Below, piece by piece: positions 33,207 to 46,786 of a stretch of 64,000 nucleotides of DNA (positions are counted from its first letter, which is position 1; each line of letters begins with the position of its first letter). The position numbers and the translations under genes were made by a program. The stretch is from Silene conica (Eukaryota; Streptophyta; Magnoliopsida; Caryophyllales; Caryophyllaceae), in NCBI GenBank assembly GCA_029255685.2, contig CM055313.2, positions 25,459,079 to 25,523,078 of the forward strand. Direction: 5' to 3'. The notes under the pieces were generated by a model. The model had not been told where the DNA came from, made no database searches, and saw nothing but the letters and a program-made list of their open reading frames with translations.

Positions 33207-33799
33207 TGATACCCTTCGTTGAGGGTATCAAAGATAAGATTTATAGTTTCCTAGCTTTAACTATAGATAGCGAAAGTCAGGGTCGAACCACAAGGAGGTT
33301 GGGAGTTTTAACTGTTCTAAGTCAATGTCTTAGGGTAAAAAGTTGGGGGTTTTGTATGTTGATGATTAATTGTCACTAAGTCTAATAATAAAAACAAAAC
33401 TAAACCAAAATAAAGAAATGAATGAACTATAGTAAAAGAGATGTTAGGATGATCGGGTCGTTATAGCTACGATGGCATATGGTCTAGGTCAACAAGTATT
33501 ACAGTCGTGTAAGGGGTATAACAAATCTTTTCGGTCTATGTTATCTAATAGCTCCTTTTGGCCTATGCTATTAGTTCCTAGGTCTCACAAATATCGGGTG
33601 TCAACAATATGGGTGATTCCTAATGTCTAGGTCACACACCTTTCAGTCTTAGTAACCTAACTGTCTTAAAACGTTAACTAATTCCCTTCTCTTATCTTTC
33701 GATCCCCGGGTTGGTCATTATTACGCGTCCTATTGGTCTCCTTTTGGTCTCATTTTAAGATATTGCGATTAACATAAGAAAACAGGTCTGATCATACAC

Positions 33800-34535
33800 G
33801 GAGTTGGTCGACCGACCAGCTACTCCAGTCGGTTGACTAACTACCTCAGTCGACCGACCAGAGAAGCCAGTCGGTCGACCAAGGTCTATTACAGGTCGCC
33901 CTAATTCATGTCATCTACGCCATTACTTACCTACATCCTAACATATGATATTTAGCTACGCATAATAACAGTAAAAACAACAACTACGATGATAACAACA
34001 ACAAACATCATGATCAAAACTATAAGCATGCGATTATGAAATAAGGTTTCAGGATTCTATCTAACCGGTATAACGATAATAAGAATAAACAAAACTGAAA
34101 TATGAAAAGAGGATTACCGTAACGAAGGAATAAGGACATAAATATTGAACTTTATTGAGAAAAGCGTGGAATCAGAATGTTTGTATACTAAGTCTAAAAC
34201 TAAGAACTAATTTGATGAGAATTAAAGAAAAAGACTGAATTAATAAAACCTAAGGTGAAAGCCTAATATAAAACTTGATAAATAACTTGATAATCAGTAC
34301 AATGACAAGATTAAGCTTTTATAAGAATTCTTAAAAGTCAAACCCCTTAACCTAATCACGCCGTGGGCTTTAAACTTCTTGCTGAAATTTCCAAATCTCG
34401 TGCTCTGGTCGACCGACCGATGTCGGTCGACCAGTTATCGGGCCCATGAGGACTTGTGGCTTTTATTCTGAACTTCTGAACTTAACACGTCAGGTGTGTT
34501 GGTCGACCGACCAGTGGGCTCGGTCGGTCGACCGG
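33800..34535. repeat. cluster of GGTCGACCGACC inverted repeats
   Basis: Three hairpin-forming pairs lie within the Gypsy LTR. 34405-34434 is a perfect 13-bp stem with a CGAT loop. 34501-34533 is a 12-bp perfect stem with a 9-base loop. 33849-33880 has a 10-bp stem with a 12-base loop. A single arm lies at 33806-33817. All use the same 12-mer, which contains the SalI palindrome GTCGAC. Confidence 0.8.
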
Positions 34536-34680
34536 AACACCCATGGTCTCAGCTTCTAAGTCTTCATAGGTTGGTCTTTTGGTCCTTGAAATGCGCATTG
34601 GGCTCCGTTCCTTCTTCGTTCCTTTGTTCCTTCAACCGTACAAAAATCTCGACGGTAAACTTGGCTTGAAATCGCCTCCT

Positions 34681-35886
34681 TGTTAGTTATTTAGACCATA
34701 TTAATACTCATATTGTGATCTTAAAATTACAATATATAATCTAAAATGGTCTAAATCTACATGCATGCAAACAAAAGTATAAAAGATGGTATTAAACCAT
34801 CATAAGATAAAAAAAACCTTACATTGTATAAGCAAGATAATGGGCACAACACAAGGACTCCTTCCTTATTGTTGTTCTTGAGCTATGGAATAAGAAAGAT
34901 CCTCCAAGACTACTAACCACCAAATAGATGGTCTCATAAGGATACACCCAAGATTATCCCAAAAATTACTAAGTTACTAACTAGGTAAATTTAGTAGTAG
35001 ACCTTGTATTATGTCATAATATTATTACACTAATAACATTATGATATATTTATTATTATGAGGATTTTTCTCTCTTAAAAATTAAGAGGATTTATGTGTA
35101 TAATGAGGGGTATATATAGGGGTTTGAAATGTAAACAATTCATGGGAACATGCCATGTGTTTACACCACCAAACTTTGACAAATATGTTCAATAAGACCT
35201 TATATATATTATGGTTCAAATGGACCCATTTTGGTCCATTTCGATTTCCGACATTTGTCCCACAAATGCTTATAAGTCTTATATTTAATTATCTTAATTA
35301 ATTATTAAATTGATTATTTAACAATTAAATAATACAAATCAACAATTAATAACCACTTAACAATTAAGTCCTTACTAGACTATTTTATCAGTATAAAATA
35401 TAACTTATGAACCCTTATTAGCTAATTTTACAATCTCTTGTAAATTTAAATAGCTATTTATCTTCGCCTCAAATATATACACATGTCGTAGAAATTTATA
35501 TAATTAACTATTAATTATAAAATCTCATTTATATTTATTAATTAATTCTCAAATAATTAAATAATAAATCCCCTTGGCCCAAGTTCGTAACTTGTCATCA
35601 AATATATATTCACATGACTTATTTAAAACTCCTGTAATACAAGGATTTAATATAATTGTATCAAATACAAATAATTAGTTTTTCCATTTGGGCATCATCC
35701 TATAGGTGTGACGTAAAGGGATCAGCTGGTCACCGCCGTCACACGACAGTAATGTCAAACTCTAGTCAGCCAATCATTACCGATTAACATTGACCAGCTG
35801 ACATATATGTAAAATAAATCCCTGACATATTCCTTGTACGAGATTTATTATGTAGACGCACTATTGTGGAGGACACTACTCCAATA
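34681..35886 (-). repeat. 3' LTR of the Angela/Tork-like Copia element
   Basis: 1,206 bp; minus sense starts at TATTGGAGTAGTGTCC and ends AACTAACA. Partner of 42605-43813. Confidence 0.92.
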
Positions 35887-36656
35887 ATCTCCCACTTGTC
35901 TGACACAAGTGTGCGCCACCGATTCTCTTGTCCAAAGTTATCTCCCACTCAATGCAAGATGTCTTCCAGGTCGTTCCTGCACGTGATCTCATCATAAAGT
36001 GGTTTCCTCGATCAGGAGAATGACCGTCTGACCGGATTATCTACTATAGACGTTATCCGAGCGTGGCCACGCATTTTCAGTCAATTCTCCTCGAGTGGCC
36101 TTGAGATAAAAATTTGACATAAGTGGACAATCCTGTTGACCTATTTTCTTTGTTCAATCACAGATCAATATGACCCAGAAGATGCCCATCAGCCTCCTGT
36201 TACGGCACGACCTTAAGCAAAAACTAAAGTCAATCGGAAACTGTACTAACTCAGATAAATAGTCTCCAGTCAAAAGAATCGACTCGAAGGAATAAATAGA
36301 AATCCTCGCCACGACCTAGCAAAAAAAAACTCTATAAACGGTCACTGTCCGACAAATTGTCTCACAATCTGCCTATGTAATCGACCAATCATCACTATGA
36401 CCATATGACAGTCGAACATGTCATCTATCGCCTTACAATCTAGTCATTCCGAGACGTCACCTCATTAAGTAACTAGGGACAAAATATAATGTTAATCCAG
36501 TTCACTTAATAGGGTTCGACGTTGTCATTACAACCTATTTGGATAAAACAAAGTATATGAATTTAGACAACAACTAAATACGACGATAAATGTAATTATC
36601 ATATATGAAATAATTGGTACAATATTTAAATTTATTACATATCGTATAATTTACAG

Positions 36657-39600
36657 TAGTTCTGTCATTCGTCTCAACCCCATAGAAACTACATGACTAT
36701 CATGTTTTGCTTGAGACAATGGCTTGGTTAAAGGATCAGCGATGTTTTCAGTTGTCCCAACCTTACAGACTATAATTTCCTTCCTTTCAATTAGATCTCT
36801 AATTACATGAAATTTCCTAAGTACATGTCTAGACTTGTTACTAGACTTGGGCTATTTAGCTTGAAAAATTTCCCCACTGTTATCACAGTATAAAGTGATA
36901 GGATGCTCAGCGGTCGGAACTACTCTCAGTCCCTCCAAAAATTGCCTAATCCAAACAGCTTCCTTAGCAGCCTCAGATGCTGCAATGTACTCAGCTTCCG
37001 TTGTTGAATCAGCAGTCACAGACTCCTTAAAACTTCTCCAACAAACCGCCCCTTCGTTCATAATATAGACAAAACCAGCCTGGGATTTTAAATCATCCCT
37101 ATCGGTTTGGAAACTGGCATCCGTATAACCTCTTACACGTAACTCAGATTCTCCTCCAAACACTAAGAATGAATCTCTAGTCCTTCTCAAGTATTTAAGA
37201 ATATTCTTGACGGCTATCCAGTGACTCTCACCCGGATTATTTTGATAACGACTTGTCATGCTCAAAGCATACGAGACGTCAGGACGAGTGCACATCATAG
37301 CATACATGATCGATCTACCAGCGGAAGCATAGGGAATCGACTTCATGCGTTCAATATCCTTAGGTTCCGTGGGACACTGAGATTTACTCAAGGTAATCCC
37401 ACTACCTATTGGCAGAAAACCTTTCTTAGAGTTTTTCATATTGAATCGATCAAGAATTTTATCAATATAAACTTCTTGACTCAATGCTAATATCCTATTG
37501 GTTCTATCTCTATAGATCCGGATACCCAAGATGCGCTGTGCTTCTCCCAAATCTTTCATTTGGAAGTGGTTTCCTAACCACTTCTTAACAAAAGTAAGCA
37601 TATCTATATCATTCCCAATGAGTAATATGTCGTCCACATATAAAAGTAAGAAAACAACTTTACTCCCACTAAACTTCATGTATAAACACGGTTCCTCAAC
37701 ACTTCGAGAAAAACCATTTTGTTTAATCACATGATCAAAACGATGATTCCAACTCCTTGATGCTTGCTTAAGACCATAAATGGATCTCTTAAGCTTGCAT
37801 ACTTTGTTAGGATTTTTAGGATCCACAAAACCTTCAGGTTGTGTCATGTACACTTCCTCTTCCAGAAACCCATTCAGGAAAGCGGTCTTGACATCCATTT
37901 GCCATATCTCATAATCATGAAATGCAGCAATCGCTAACATTATCCGAACAGATCTCAGCATAGCAACTGGTGCAAAGGTCTCGTCATAGTGTAAACCATG
38001 AACCTGAGTGAACCCTTTCGCCACCAGTCTAGCTTTGTAGACATCTTTATGTCCATCCATGCCGATTTTAATCTTAAAAATCCACTTACACTGAAGAGGT
38101 CGGACATCTTTAGGTAATTCAACCAGATCCCATACCTGATTGTCATACATGGAATCCATTTCGGATTGCATGGCTTCAAGCCATAACTTAGAGTCAGAAC
38201 TAACAATAGCTGCTTTGTAGGTTTTAGGTTCGTCACTTTCTAAAAGTAATACATCATAGTCACCATCTTCCTCAATGATACCAAGGTATTTATCAGGTTG
38301 GTGACTTACCCTTCCTGACCTCCTAGGTTCAGAAGGAATAATAACCGAATCTGACGAAGAAGGGACATTTTCCTGTGCAGTCACCTCAGTTTGTGGCTCT
38401 TGAACTTCATCAAGTTCAAATTTTCTCCCACTCTGTCTCCTAGAAATAAACTCTTTTTCTAGAAAGACAGCCTCACGAGCCACAAACACTTTGTTCTCGT
38501 GACTATTGTAGAAGTAATAACCTCGGGTTTCCTTAGGGTAACCTACAAAAGTACATTTATCAGAACGAGGTGCAAGCTTATCGTCACACTTTTTTCTGAC
38601 ATAAGCGTCACAGCCCCATACTTTCAAGTATTGTAGATTAGGGACCCTCCCTTTCCATATCTCATATGGTGTTTTGTTGGTAGCTTTAGTGGGACTCCTG
38701 TTCAAAGAACATATTGCAGATAAGATAGCAAATCCCCAGAATGACTCAGGTAATTCAGTTTGACTCATCATTGATCGAACCATATCTAATAAAGTTCGAT
38801 TCCTCCTCTCAGCCACGCCATTCAATTGTGGTGTGCCGGGAGGAGTTAACTGAGATACAATACCACAGTTTTTAAGGTGATCTCTAAAGTCATTGCTTAA
38901 ATATTCACCACCACGATCTGATCGTAATGTTTTAATCTTCTTATTTAATTGGTTTTCTACTTCATTCTGAAACTCCTTAAACTTATCAAAAGCTTCACTT
39001 TTATACTTTATTAAGTAGATATACCCATATCTACTCATGTCATCGGTAAAAGTAATGAAATAGTCATAATTACCTCTAGCAGTGACTGTCATTGGACCAC
39101 ATACATCGGTATGTATTAAACCCAATAAATCACTAGCTCGAGATCCACTTCCTTGAAAAGGTGAACGAGTCATCTTGCCAAGTAGACAAGATTCACATAT
39201 ACCAAATGATTCGAAATCAAAAGGTTTAATAACACCAGTCGACACTAGTCTTTTAATGCGTTTCTCGTTAATATGTCCTAATCGACAATGCCATAAATAA
39301 GATAGATCGGTATCACCGGTTTTGAGTCTTTTATTATCCAAATGATAAACATCGTTGCAAGTGTCTAGAATATAAATACCATTAATAGAAATAGCTTGAC
39401 TATATACAATCCTATTAAGGGAAAAAGTACAACACTTGTCCTTAATTACAAAACGAAACCCTTCCGTGTCTAATACAGATACTGATATTATATTCCTAGA
39501 CAACGTTGGCACAAAATAACAATTATTTAGATACAACTGCAAACCCGACGCTAAACTAAGTACATAGGTTCCAACAGATACGGCGGCTACTTTAGATCCG

Positions 39601-40652
39601 TTTCCCATCCGTAGATCCACGTCACCCTTGTTTAGCTTCCTTACGCTTTTTAGTCCTTGTAAATGATTACACAGGTGAGAACCACAGCCAATATCTAATA
39701 CCCAAGTTGTAGTAGTAGCGTAATTTATGTCTATCATAAAAGATTTGATTGAGAATTTACATGTTGGCTTCATAATACCAGCTTTGATGTCATCCAGATA
39801 TTTGGGGCAATTACGCTTCCAATGTCCCTTGATATTAGAATAATTACAAGTATCATTGAGATGATTTCCCTTCTTAGATTTTGGTTTGGAAGGGCCATTC
39901 GCAATAGCCTTCCCTTTACCTTCAACCTGCACGGGTTTCTTACCACCACTCCTTTTAAACTTCTTCTTCCCCTTTACATTAATAGCGAGGACATCTTTCC
40001 TAGTGTTCCCACTTAACCCCATGTCTTTCTCTGCTTGCACAAGCAAAGAATGGAGTTCATGTAGACTTTTCTTCATGTTGGCCATATTATAATTTACTCG
40101 AAATTGTGTGAATCCTTTGACCATAGAGAGGGAGTGAAGCACTCGGTCCACAATAAGCTCTTCGGGGATCTTGCATCCCAGACCTTCTAGAGTTTCCACA
40201 TACTCAATCATTTTGAGTATATGGGCACTAACAGATTGCCCTTCCTTAAGATTAGCCTCAAAAAAGCGAACAACAGCATCATATTGAAGTATCCTCGGGG
40301 CTTGAGAAAACATGGTAGAGAGCCTCGAGTATACCTCATATGCATCTTTGAAGCGGACACATTGCCTTTGTAGGGACGCTTCCATCGCAAATATTAAAAC
40401 ATTTTTAATGGCGGCGGATTGTCTTTGATAATCATTATATGCGTCCCTTACATCAGGAGTAGCCCTAGTACTTGGTAGAGGGGGAGAAGGATCGACAAGG
40501 TAGCGTAATTTACCATCACCTGCAGCAGCTAATCGAAGTTGTTCTTCCCAATCTTTAAAATTACTACCATTAGCATTTAAAACATATTTGTCCATGAACT
40601 GGCGGAGCCATGATTCTTTAGAAATCGTAGCGGTTTGACTAGAAGAAGCCAT
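36657..40652 (-). pseudogene. gag-pol polyprotein region of the Angela/Tork-like Copia element
   Basis: The polyprotein starts MASSSQTATISKESWLRQ at 40652 and is open for well over 1,200 codons. By residue: gag about 1-270, with a zinc-knuckle region near 265-285; protease with WVLDIGCGSHLC near 320; integrase zinc finger HCRLGHINEKR...CESCLLGK near 460-495; and integrase core HTDVCGPM, TFTDDMSRYGY, RSDRGGEYLS and NGVAERRNRTLLD near 515-640. RT follows with KWIFKIK, ETFAPVA, QMDVKTAFLNGFLEEEVY and LLLYVDDILLIGND near 850-1020, then RNase H with GYTDASFQTD, STTEAEYIA and YCDNSGE near 1165-1260. Similarity to the polyprotein end continues to about 36,657. Only about one break is apparent. The order protease-integrase-RT-RNase H defines Ty1/Copia. 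Confidence 0.9.
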
Positions 40653-42590
40653 TGTGATTTACTACAAAACGGGAATGGAAAGAAAATCAACATTTATCAT
40701 AAAATACTTGTAAAACAATTTTAACAAGTTAGCATTTATATAATGATCTCCCACTGAATTATATAAACGATTCCAAGACCCATCTTTATAATATAAACAC
40801 GGGCACGGTGAGGCCGTTTCATCCCATATTTATATAAATTTGGTGAGTCAACATTTTGACTGATTCTACTGAATAGAACTCTTGGTTGATGAATTTTCTT
40901 AAAATTTATCATTTTAGCCCCGGAATCAACTATGGGCACGGTGAGGCCGATTCATCCCACATTAATCCCGTTGAGTCCAACCAATTTTCACGTGTGATAA
41001 CTTTTATTACCCTACTTACCCAACGTAAAAAGAGAGTACCCCGGTGAGCCGAGCCTACCTCTAATGAAGAAGGGATTCATAGGTGCTAATACTTGGTAAG
41101 GCTTTATCTCAATTTTAAAACTGAGAGATCTTATCAATTTAATTGTCTATCACTTTTAAGTGAACAAAAATGGTGAATGGTAGACAATTGAATCGATAAC
41201 AACGAAAAATAAATAAATAAATATGTAGTGATGACGATTTGGCATGAATGCATAAATGTAAATTAGCAAGTCCAAATATGGCCACCTAGTTAATATAATT
41301 AACTAAAATTATTACATATCGGAAACCAACTCCTTGGTCCCTTGAGTCTTCACAAATTGCCCTCCTTCTTTAGGATTTCGGATCTCCTTTCCGAAAACAC
41401 CGTCTTCATGAAAAATCCATCTTTAGATGCTTCATCTAACTACTATTAATTAAATTACATTGCAATAACCTATTATACAATTTGTAATAAAATTAAAATA
41501 AAACTATTAAAAAATTACAAATTAGGCGATACGAAATCGCAATTAATTACAAAACAAATCGATATTCCCTTACATTACGGGAAATACCAATTTCTACCTA
41601 TGGCCATATTAGGAAAATTACATAATTATAATGCTAAGAAACATCCATCTAAATGAATAATATAAATGCATTATGTAAAAATGACTTGCCAAATCGTCTT
41701 ACTTACCAACAACGATCATTTGAGCTCGTAATGACGGAATTTTTACCAATAAAAATTCACAATTAATCCTTAAAACAATTTTAAGACTTACTCATCTTAA
41801 TAATCTGGTCTATTATCAAAATAATTATTCTCAACAATTATCTTGAAATTATATGGGAATTAAAACATAATCATGATAAAAAGATACAATAATTCACAAT
41901 TATCTTATAAAAATTCCATTTAATTTAAAAACTAATGGAAAATTAAATTTCAAAGCTATGAACATTCTGGTCTTACACTAAAAATGTCATGCAAGTGAAA
42001 ATTTTAGTTTTGAAATTTATTTAAAATATTTTATTAATTAATCGGTAAAACGGACAATTTTTACGATTTAATTCTAAATCAAACCATAAAAATTGAAATA
42101 ACTTTAAAATCAAATTTTACATATTTTGGAAAAATTTCCAGGAGCTAAAAATTCAAAAATTTCGAGCCCAAAAATTAAATCAATAATTATTTACAAAATA
42201 ACCACTATTTGCCCATTTTTATCAAATAAAAATCATTAAACTAAATAAACTAATCACATTAATTTAAAATTTATATTTTTCTCATAAATAGAACATGCAT
42301 GTGGTTATTTCTAAATAAACATGCATAAAATTAACATGCAACCAAAAATAATTAACTTTTACTTAGTTTTAATGCATTTTAACATAATTTTATGCCATTT
42401 AAAGTCATAAAAAATAACTCAAATAACAAAAAATCAAATTTTTGTCCCATATAATTCTAAGACCATATTATATACATGCAAGACCATATTATGTGATAAA
42501 AGCTATTTTTAATGACATAATATCAATTTTACTAATTTATCTCATAGATTACTAAAATCGTCTTAAGACAACATGCATGTATGTAACAAT
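40653..42590 (-). other. untranslated leader of the Angela/Tork-like Copia element
   Basis: About 1.94 kb between primer site and the polyprotein start; A/T-rich and without frames. A GGGCACGGTGAGGCCG(T/A)TTCATCCCA word occurs twice (near 40,801 and 40,933), a small internal duplication. Confidence 0.6.
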
Positions 42591-42602
42591 GCTCTGATAC
42601 CA
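42591..42602 (-). other. primer-binding site (initiator tRNA-Met)
   Basis: Minus sense TGGTATCAGAGC two bases inside the 5' LTR, complementary to the 3' end of initiator tRNA-Met. Confidence 0.9.
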
Positions 42603-42604
42603 CT

Positions 42605-43813
42605 TGTTAGTTATTTAGACCATATTAATACTCATATTGTGATCTTAAAATTACAATATATAATCTAAAATGGTCTAAATCTACATGCATGCAAACAAAA
42701 GTATAAAAGATGGTATTAAACCATCATAAGATAAAAAAACCTTACATTGTATAAGCAAGATAATGGGCACAACACAAGGACTCCTTCCTTATTGTTGTTC
42801 TTGAGCTATGGAATAAGAAAGATCCTCCAAGACTACTAACCACCAAATAGATGGTCTCCTAAGGATACACCCAAGATTATCCCAAAAACTACTAAGTTAC
42901 TAACTAGGTAAATTTAGTAGTAGACCTTGTATTATGTGATAATATTATTACACTAATAACATTATGATATATTTATTATTATGAGGATTTTTCTCTCTTA
43001 AAAATTAAGAGGATTTATGTGTATAATGAGGGGTATATATAGGGGTTTGAAATGTAAACAATTCATGGGAACATGCCCTGTGTTTACACCACCAAACTTT
43101 GACAAATATGTTCAATAAGACCTTATATATATATATTATGGTTCAAATGGACCCATTTTGGTCCATTTCGATTTCCGACATTTGTCCCACAAATGCTTAT
43201 AAGTCTTATATTTAATTATCTTAATTAATTATTAAATTGATTATTTAACAATTAAATAATACAAATCAACAATTAATAACCACTTAACAATTAAGTCCTT
43301 ATTAGACTATTTTATCAGTATAAAATATAACTTATGAACCCTTATTAGCTAATTTTACAATCTCTTGTAAATTTAAATAGCTATTTATCTTCGCCTCAAA
43401 TATATACACATGTCGTAGAAATTTATATAATTAACTATTAATTATAAAATCTCATTTATATTTATTAATTAATTCTCAAATAATTAAATAATAAATCCCC
43501 TTGGCCCAAGTTCGTAACTTGTCATCAAATATATATTCACATGACTTATTTAAAAGTCCTGTAATACAAGGATTTAATATAATTGTATCAAATACAAATA
43601 ATTAGTTTTTCCATTTGGGCATCGTCCTATAGGTGTGACGTAAAGGGATCAGCTGGTCACCGCCGTCACACGACAGTAATGTCAAACTCTAGTCAGCCAA
43701 TCATTACCGATTAACGTTGACCAGCTGACATATATGTAAAATAAATCCCTGACATATTCCTTGTACGAGATTTATTATGTAGACGCACTATTGTGGAGGA
43801 CACTTCTCCAACA
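42605..43813 (-). repeat. 5' LTR of the Angela/Tork-like Copia element
   Basis: 1,209 bp, minus sense TGTTGGAGAAGTGTCC to AACTAACA. About a dozen differences from the 3' LTR. Confidence 0.92.
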
Positions 43814-45390
43814 CTCCTTTCCGCATAAATCTGCAAAATAGCATAAAAATACGAAAGTAGACGAAATATGGATGGCTAAAATCTCGTGAATGAGCTCTGA
43901 AATGCGTGTAAAAATAGATGTAAAACATCATAAAATAGACACGCATCAAATTCCCCAAACCAAACCTTGTTTGCCCTCAATGTAATACCCGTGTTTTGTG
44001 TTTTATTTAATATTTAATATTTATGTTGACGTGTTGATAATTATTTGAACGTTTAAGTTCGATAATTAAGTTATCGAACAAGTGTTTTTATATTTTTAGT
44101 AAAGTGTCGGGTACGGATATTATTCATCGAATTTCGTTCTAATTTTGATACGAGATCTTGAGATACGTGCTAACGTCACATATTAGCCTTGGGTTGAATC
44201 GGCCCATTGTAATATCTCGTATATTATTATAACAGTTATTATTTTTATAGTCCGGTCGATGATATTTTAGTCGTTGTTTTCGATAATTAATTAATTGAAT
44301 AAGTTGTATTTTATATGTTGTTAGTGGTAAATCGGGTATACGTATTAGTTAATTATTATAGGTTTTATAATATGTTACCGCTTATATATTAATTTCTATC
44401 ATAAGTAGATATATTAAGTTAATAATAATGTTACGAGTTTTACGTGTATAACGAGTTGGGCTTGATTCATTTTATGAAGGAATTACGTATGGGTATTAGT
44501 ATGTGTACCGCATCGATGTGGGCCAAGTTACCACACGTAAACTTACGCATGACCCACCAACCCAGGGCCAACTACGCATGAACAAATAATACAACTTTTA
44601 TAAGAAACCCTAACACCTTACGTTTCAAACTCTCAGCCACCCAACTCCGTAAATCCTATTTTTTCGTACACTTTCACCCACCCTCAACTTTACCCGCAGC
44701 CTTCATCATGAGAGAGAGAGAGAGGCGGTGGACACGGCAGCAGTCGGGTGTTTCAAGCCAAAATCCGGCGAGCATAAGGGTAAGTTGTTTGTCTTTGCGT
44801 GTGTCTCTTTCATCGTAGGGGTGTCTTTTTAATCGAGTCTTCGTGGTGACCGTGGGTTGGTTGCAGGGGTGAGGGTGAGTACGTGGGTGGTGGTCTGCGT
44901 GTCGGTGGTAGTCGCGGTTGTCGGAGTTAGGAGTTGGCGTCGGGTTTACGGTTTTGGGCCTGTTTGTCGTATAAGGGTATTGGGGTGGTACTACCGTCGA
45001 CTCGGGGGAGGTCGATACGGTGATACCACGGTCTTTGTCTTGGTCCCATGTTAAGGGTTGTGTCGGGTTGCGAGTGTTGGTTGCGTGGTTTGGTAGTAGT
45101 CGGGTATTGCGGGGGTGGATGCGGGGTTCGGTAGCGGTCAGGACGCGGTAATGGGTTCTAATCGGGCTTGGTTATGGTTATGGCGGGGCACGCGGGTTGA
45201 AGATGGGTGTGATTGGTGGTGGCTAAGGCTGCGTGTTGTTGCCGGCAGTCGTGCGTGGTGGTTCCGTTGCCGCGGGTTCGTGGGTGATGTTTGTAATGTC
45301 GGTTATTTGGCTCGGTGGTTGTTTTGCGTTGGAAGGTTACATTACTACAAATAATATTATTATAATATTGTTACTACAAACGTATTAGTA

Positions 45391-45428
<38 letters not shown>
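45391..45428. repeat. (ATT)n microsatellite
   Basis: About thirteen ATT units immediately left of the Tourist-type MITE, which used TTA as target. Confidence 0.9.
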
Positions 45429-45744
45429 GGGGTTGTTTGGTTGACACCTTAAAAACACATGAATTGCAAAATCACATGATTTACAAAAATATGTCTTGTT
45501 TGGTTGACATATTTTTTGGAAAATGGAGGAATTAGAAGTTCACAGGAACTTCCGATACCTACATGATGTAGGAATTGGCTTACCTACCCCTCCCTTGGTC
45601 ATTGGAAATTCCCATGGAATTTAATTCCTACATGGGCAACCAAACACCTTTTGTCGAATTCACCCGAATTGGATGCTGGAACTTAATTCCTATGAAATTG
45701 AAGTTCCTAGGCAAATTAAGTTCCTTGATCAACCAAACGACTCC
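45429..45744. mobile_element. Tourist-type MITE (PIF/Harbinger derivative)
   Basis: Begins GGGGTTGTTTGGTTGA and ends TCAACCAAACGACTCC, an inverted pair, with TTA on both sides (45426-45428, 45745-45747). This is the usual Tourist signature. 316 bp, no coding. It inserted in the Gypsy LTR; the related LTRs at 54.4 and 60.7 kb lack it. Confidence 0.85.
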
Positions 45745-46189
45745 TTAGTATTATTATTATTATTGTTAATAGATTATTATTGTTGTTATTATATTGTTTC
45801 AATAGTATTAGTAATTTTGTTTAAGCGTAGTAGTTAAAGTATTTACGAGTCGGGAAGTTTTTTTTAAAGAAAATTACTATATCGGGAAAGTTTCCATTTT
45901 TAGAAGGTTTCTATTTGTGGTGGAGTAACGTGAGTCATGGGGGTTCGGAAAGATTATTAATTCGTTACGTATACATGTTTAGGTGACGGTTTTCGCGTGG
46001 AACACTTCTAGCAAGCTTGTGATTGACTGTGATTCTGCAATTTGAGGTAGGGGAATACTGTATACATGATGATGAGTAATCTGTTTATTATCTGATGTTA
46101 ACTATGTACATCTTATTGTATGAATGGTGTTATATTGTGTTTAATTGACTGCATATTTCTGTGATACGATACGATGTGGTGAATACTGG

Positions 46190-46395
46190 GTCTTGTGATA
46201 TGGAGCGGAGTATATTGGGTCTTGTGATATGGAGCGGAGGATATTGGGTCTTGTGATTGGTGTGGAGATAATGGGTCTTGTGATTGGCGTGGAGATAATG
46301 GGTCTTGTGATTTGGTGCGGAGATGATGGGTCTTGTGATTTGGTGTGGAGAATATTGGGTTTTGTGATTCGGAGTGGAGATGATTGACTCTCTAT
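46190..46395 (+). repeat. 27-29-bp tandem array in the Gypsy LTR
   Basis: Seven units of the form TGGGTCTTGTGATTTGG followed by TGTGGAGATAA, varying at the centre. Equivalent arrays lie in the right LTR fragment (63,057-63,245) and, in a different variant, in the two inverted LTRs. Confidence 0.85.
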
Positions 46396-46774
46396 TTACA
46401 GTAATGTTTTGACTACTTAATGTTTCCTCTACTCAACCTCGTGGCTGACCCTGTGTATTCGTGTGACACCTTTGATGATCCGTAATGGGGAGCAGTTTTG
46501 ACAGGAAAGATGGTGCTGTGGGAGCATGGGATGACGTGAGCACTTGGATGGACCGGCTTAGATTTAGATCACATACTTGAAGTTATCAGTTGTAGTTTAG
46601 TGTCTGTTGTGTAGTATTTGTAACATCAAACTTTAAATTTAATCAGTTTTGTATAAAGTACTTTGGTTTGGTTTACTTTGTTATTCACTACCTCGGATAT
46701 TCCGAGATGGTAACAGCTCGATTTACTGAGGACGTCTTGCTAAAGACTCCTTAATAAATCGGGGTGTTACAAAG

Positions 46775-46786
46775 TGGTATCAGAGC
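46775..46786 (+). other. primer-binding site (initiator tRNA-Met)
   Basis: TGGTATCAGAGC three bases after the plus-strand LTR end. Confidence 0.9.

Larger units (their letters stand above)
34681..43813 (-). mobile_element. nearly whole Copia retrotransposon (Angela/Tork-like), minus strand
   Basis: 9,133 bp flanked by the direct repeat CTCCT (34676-34680 and 43814-43818). LTRs of 1,206 and 1,209 bp differ at about a dozen positions by eye (about 99% identical), so insertion was probably under one million years ago. Primer site, ~1.9-kb leader, a single polyprotein region and a polypurine tract (AGTGGGAGA) are all present in the normal order. The element looks nearly whole, with about one break in its coding region. 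It sits inside the LTR of the Gypsy element that begins at 33,207. Confidence 0.93.
43981..46771 (+). repeat. 5' LTR of the plus-strand Gypsy element
   Basis: 2,791 bp including a 316-bp MITE. It contains a GC-rich, G-rich stretch at 44,700-45,330 (source of short spurious frames such as 44857-45054 and 45115-45354) and an array of seven 27-29-bp units at about 46,190-46,395. Confidence 0.85.

Noticed and set aside
44857-45354. Two G-rich plus-strand frames in the left Gypsy LTR.
   Set aside because: GC-rich LTR DNA without stops by composition; no domain, and the related LTRs do not keep the frames.
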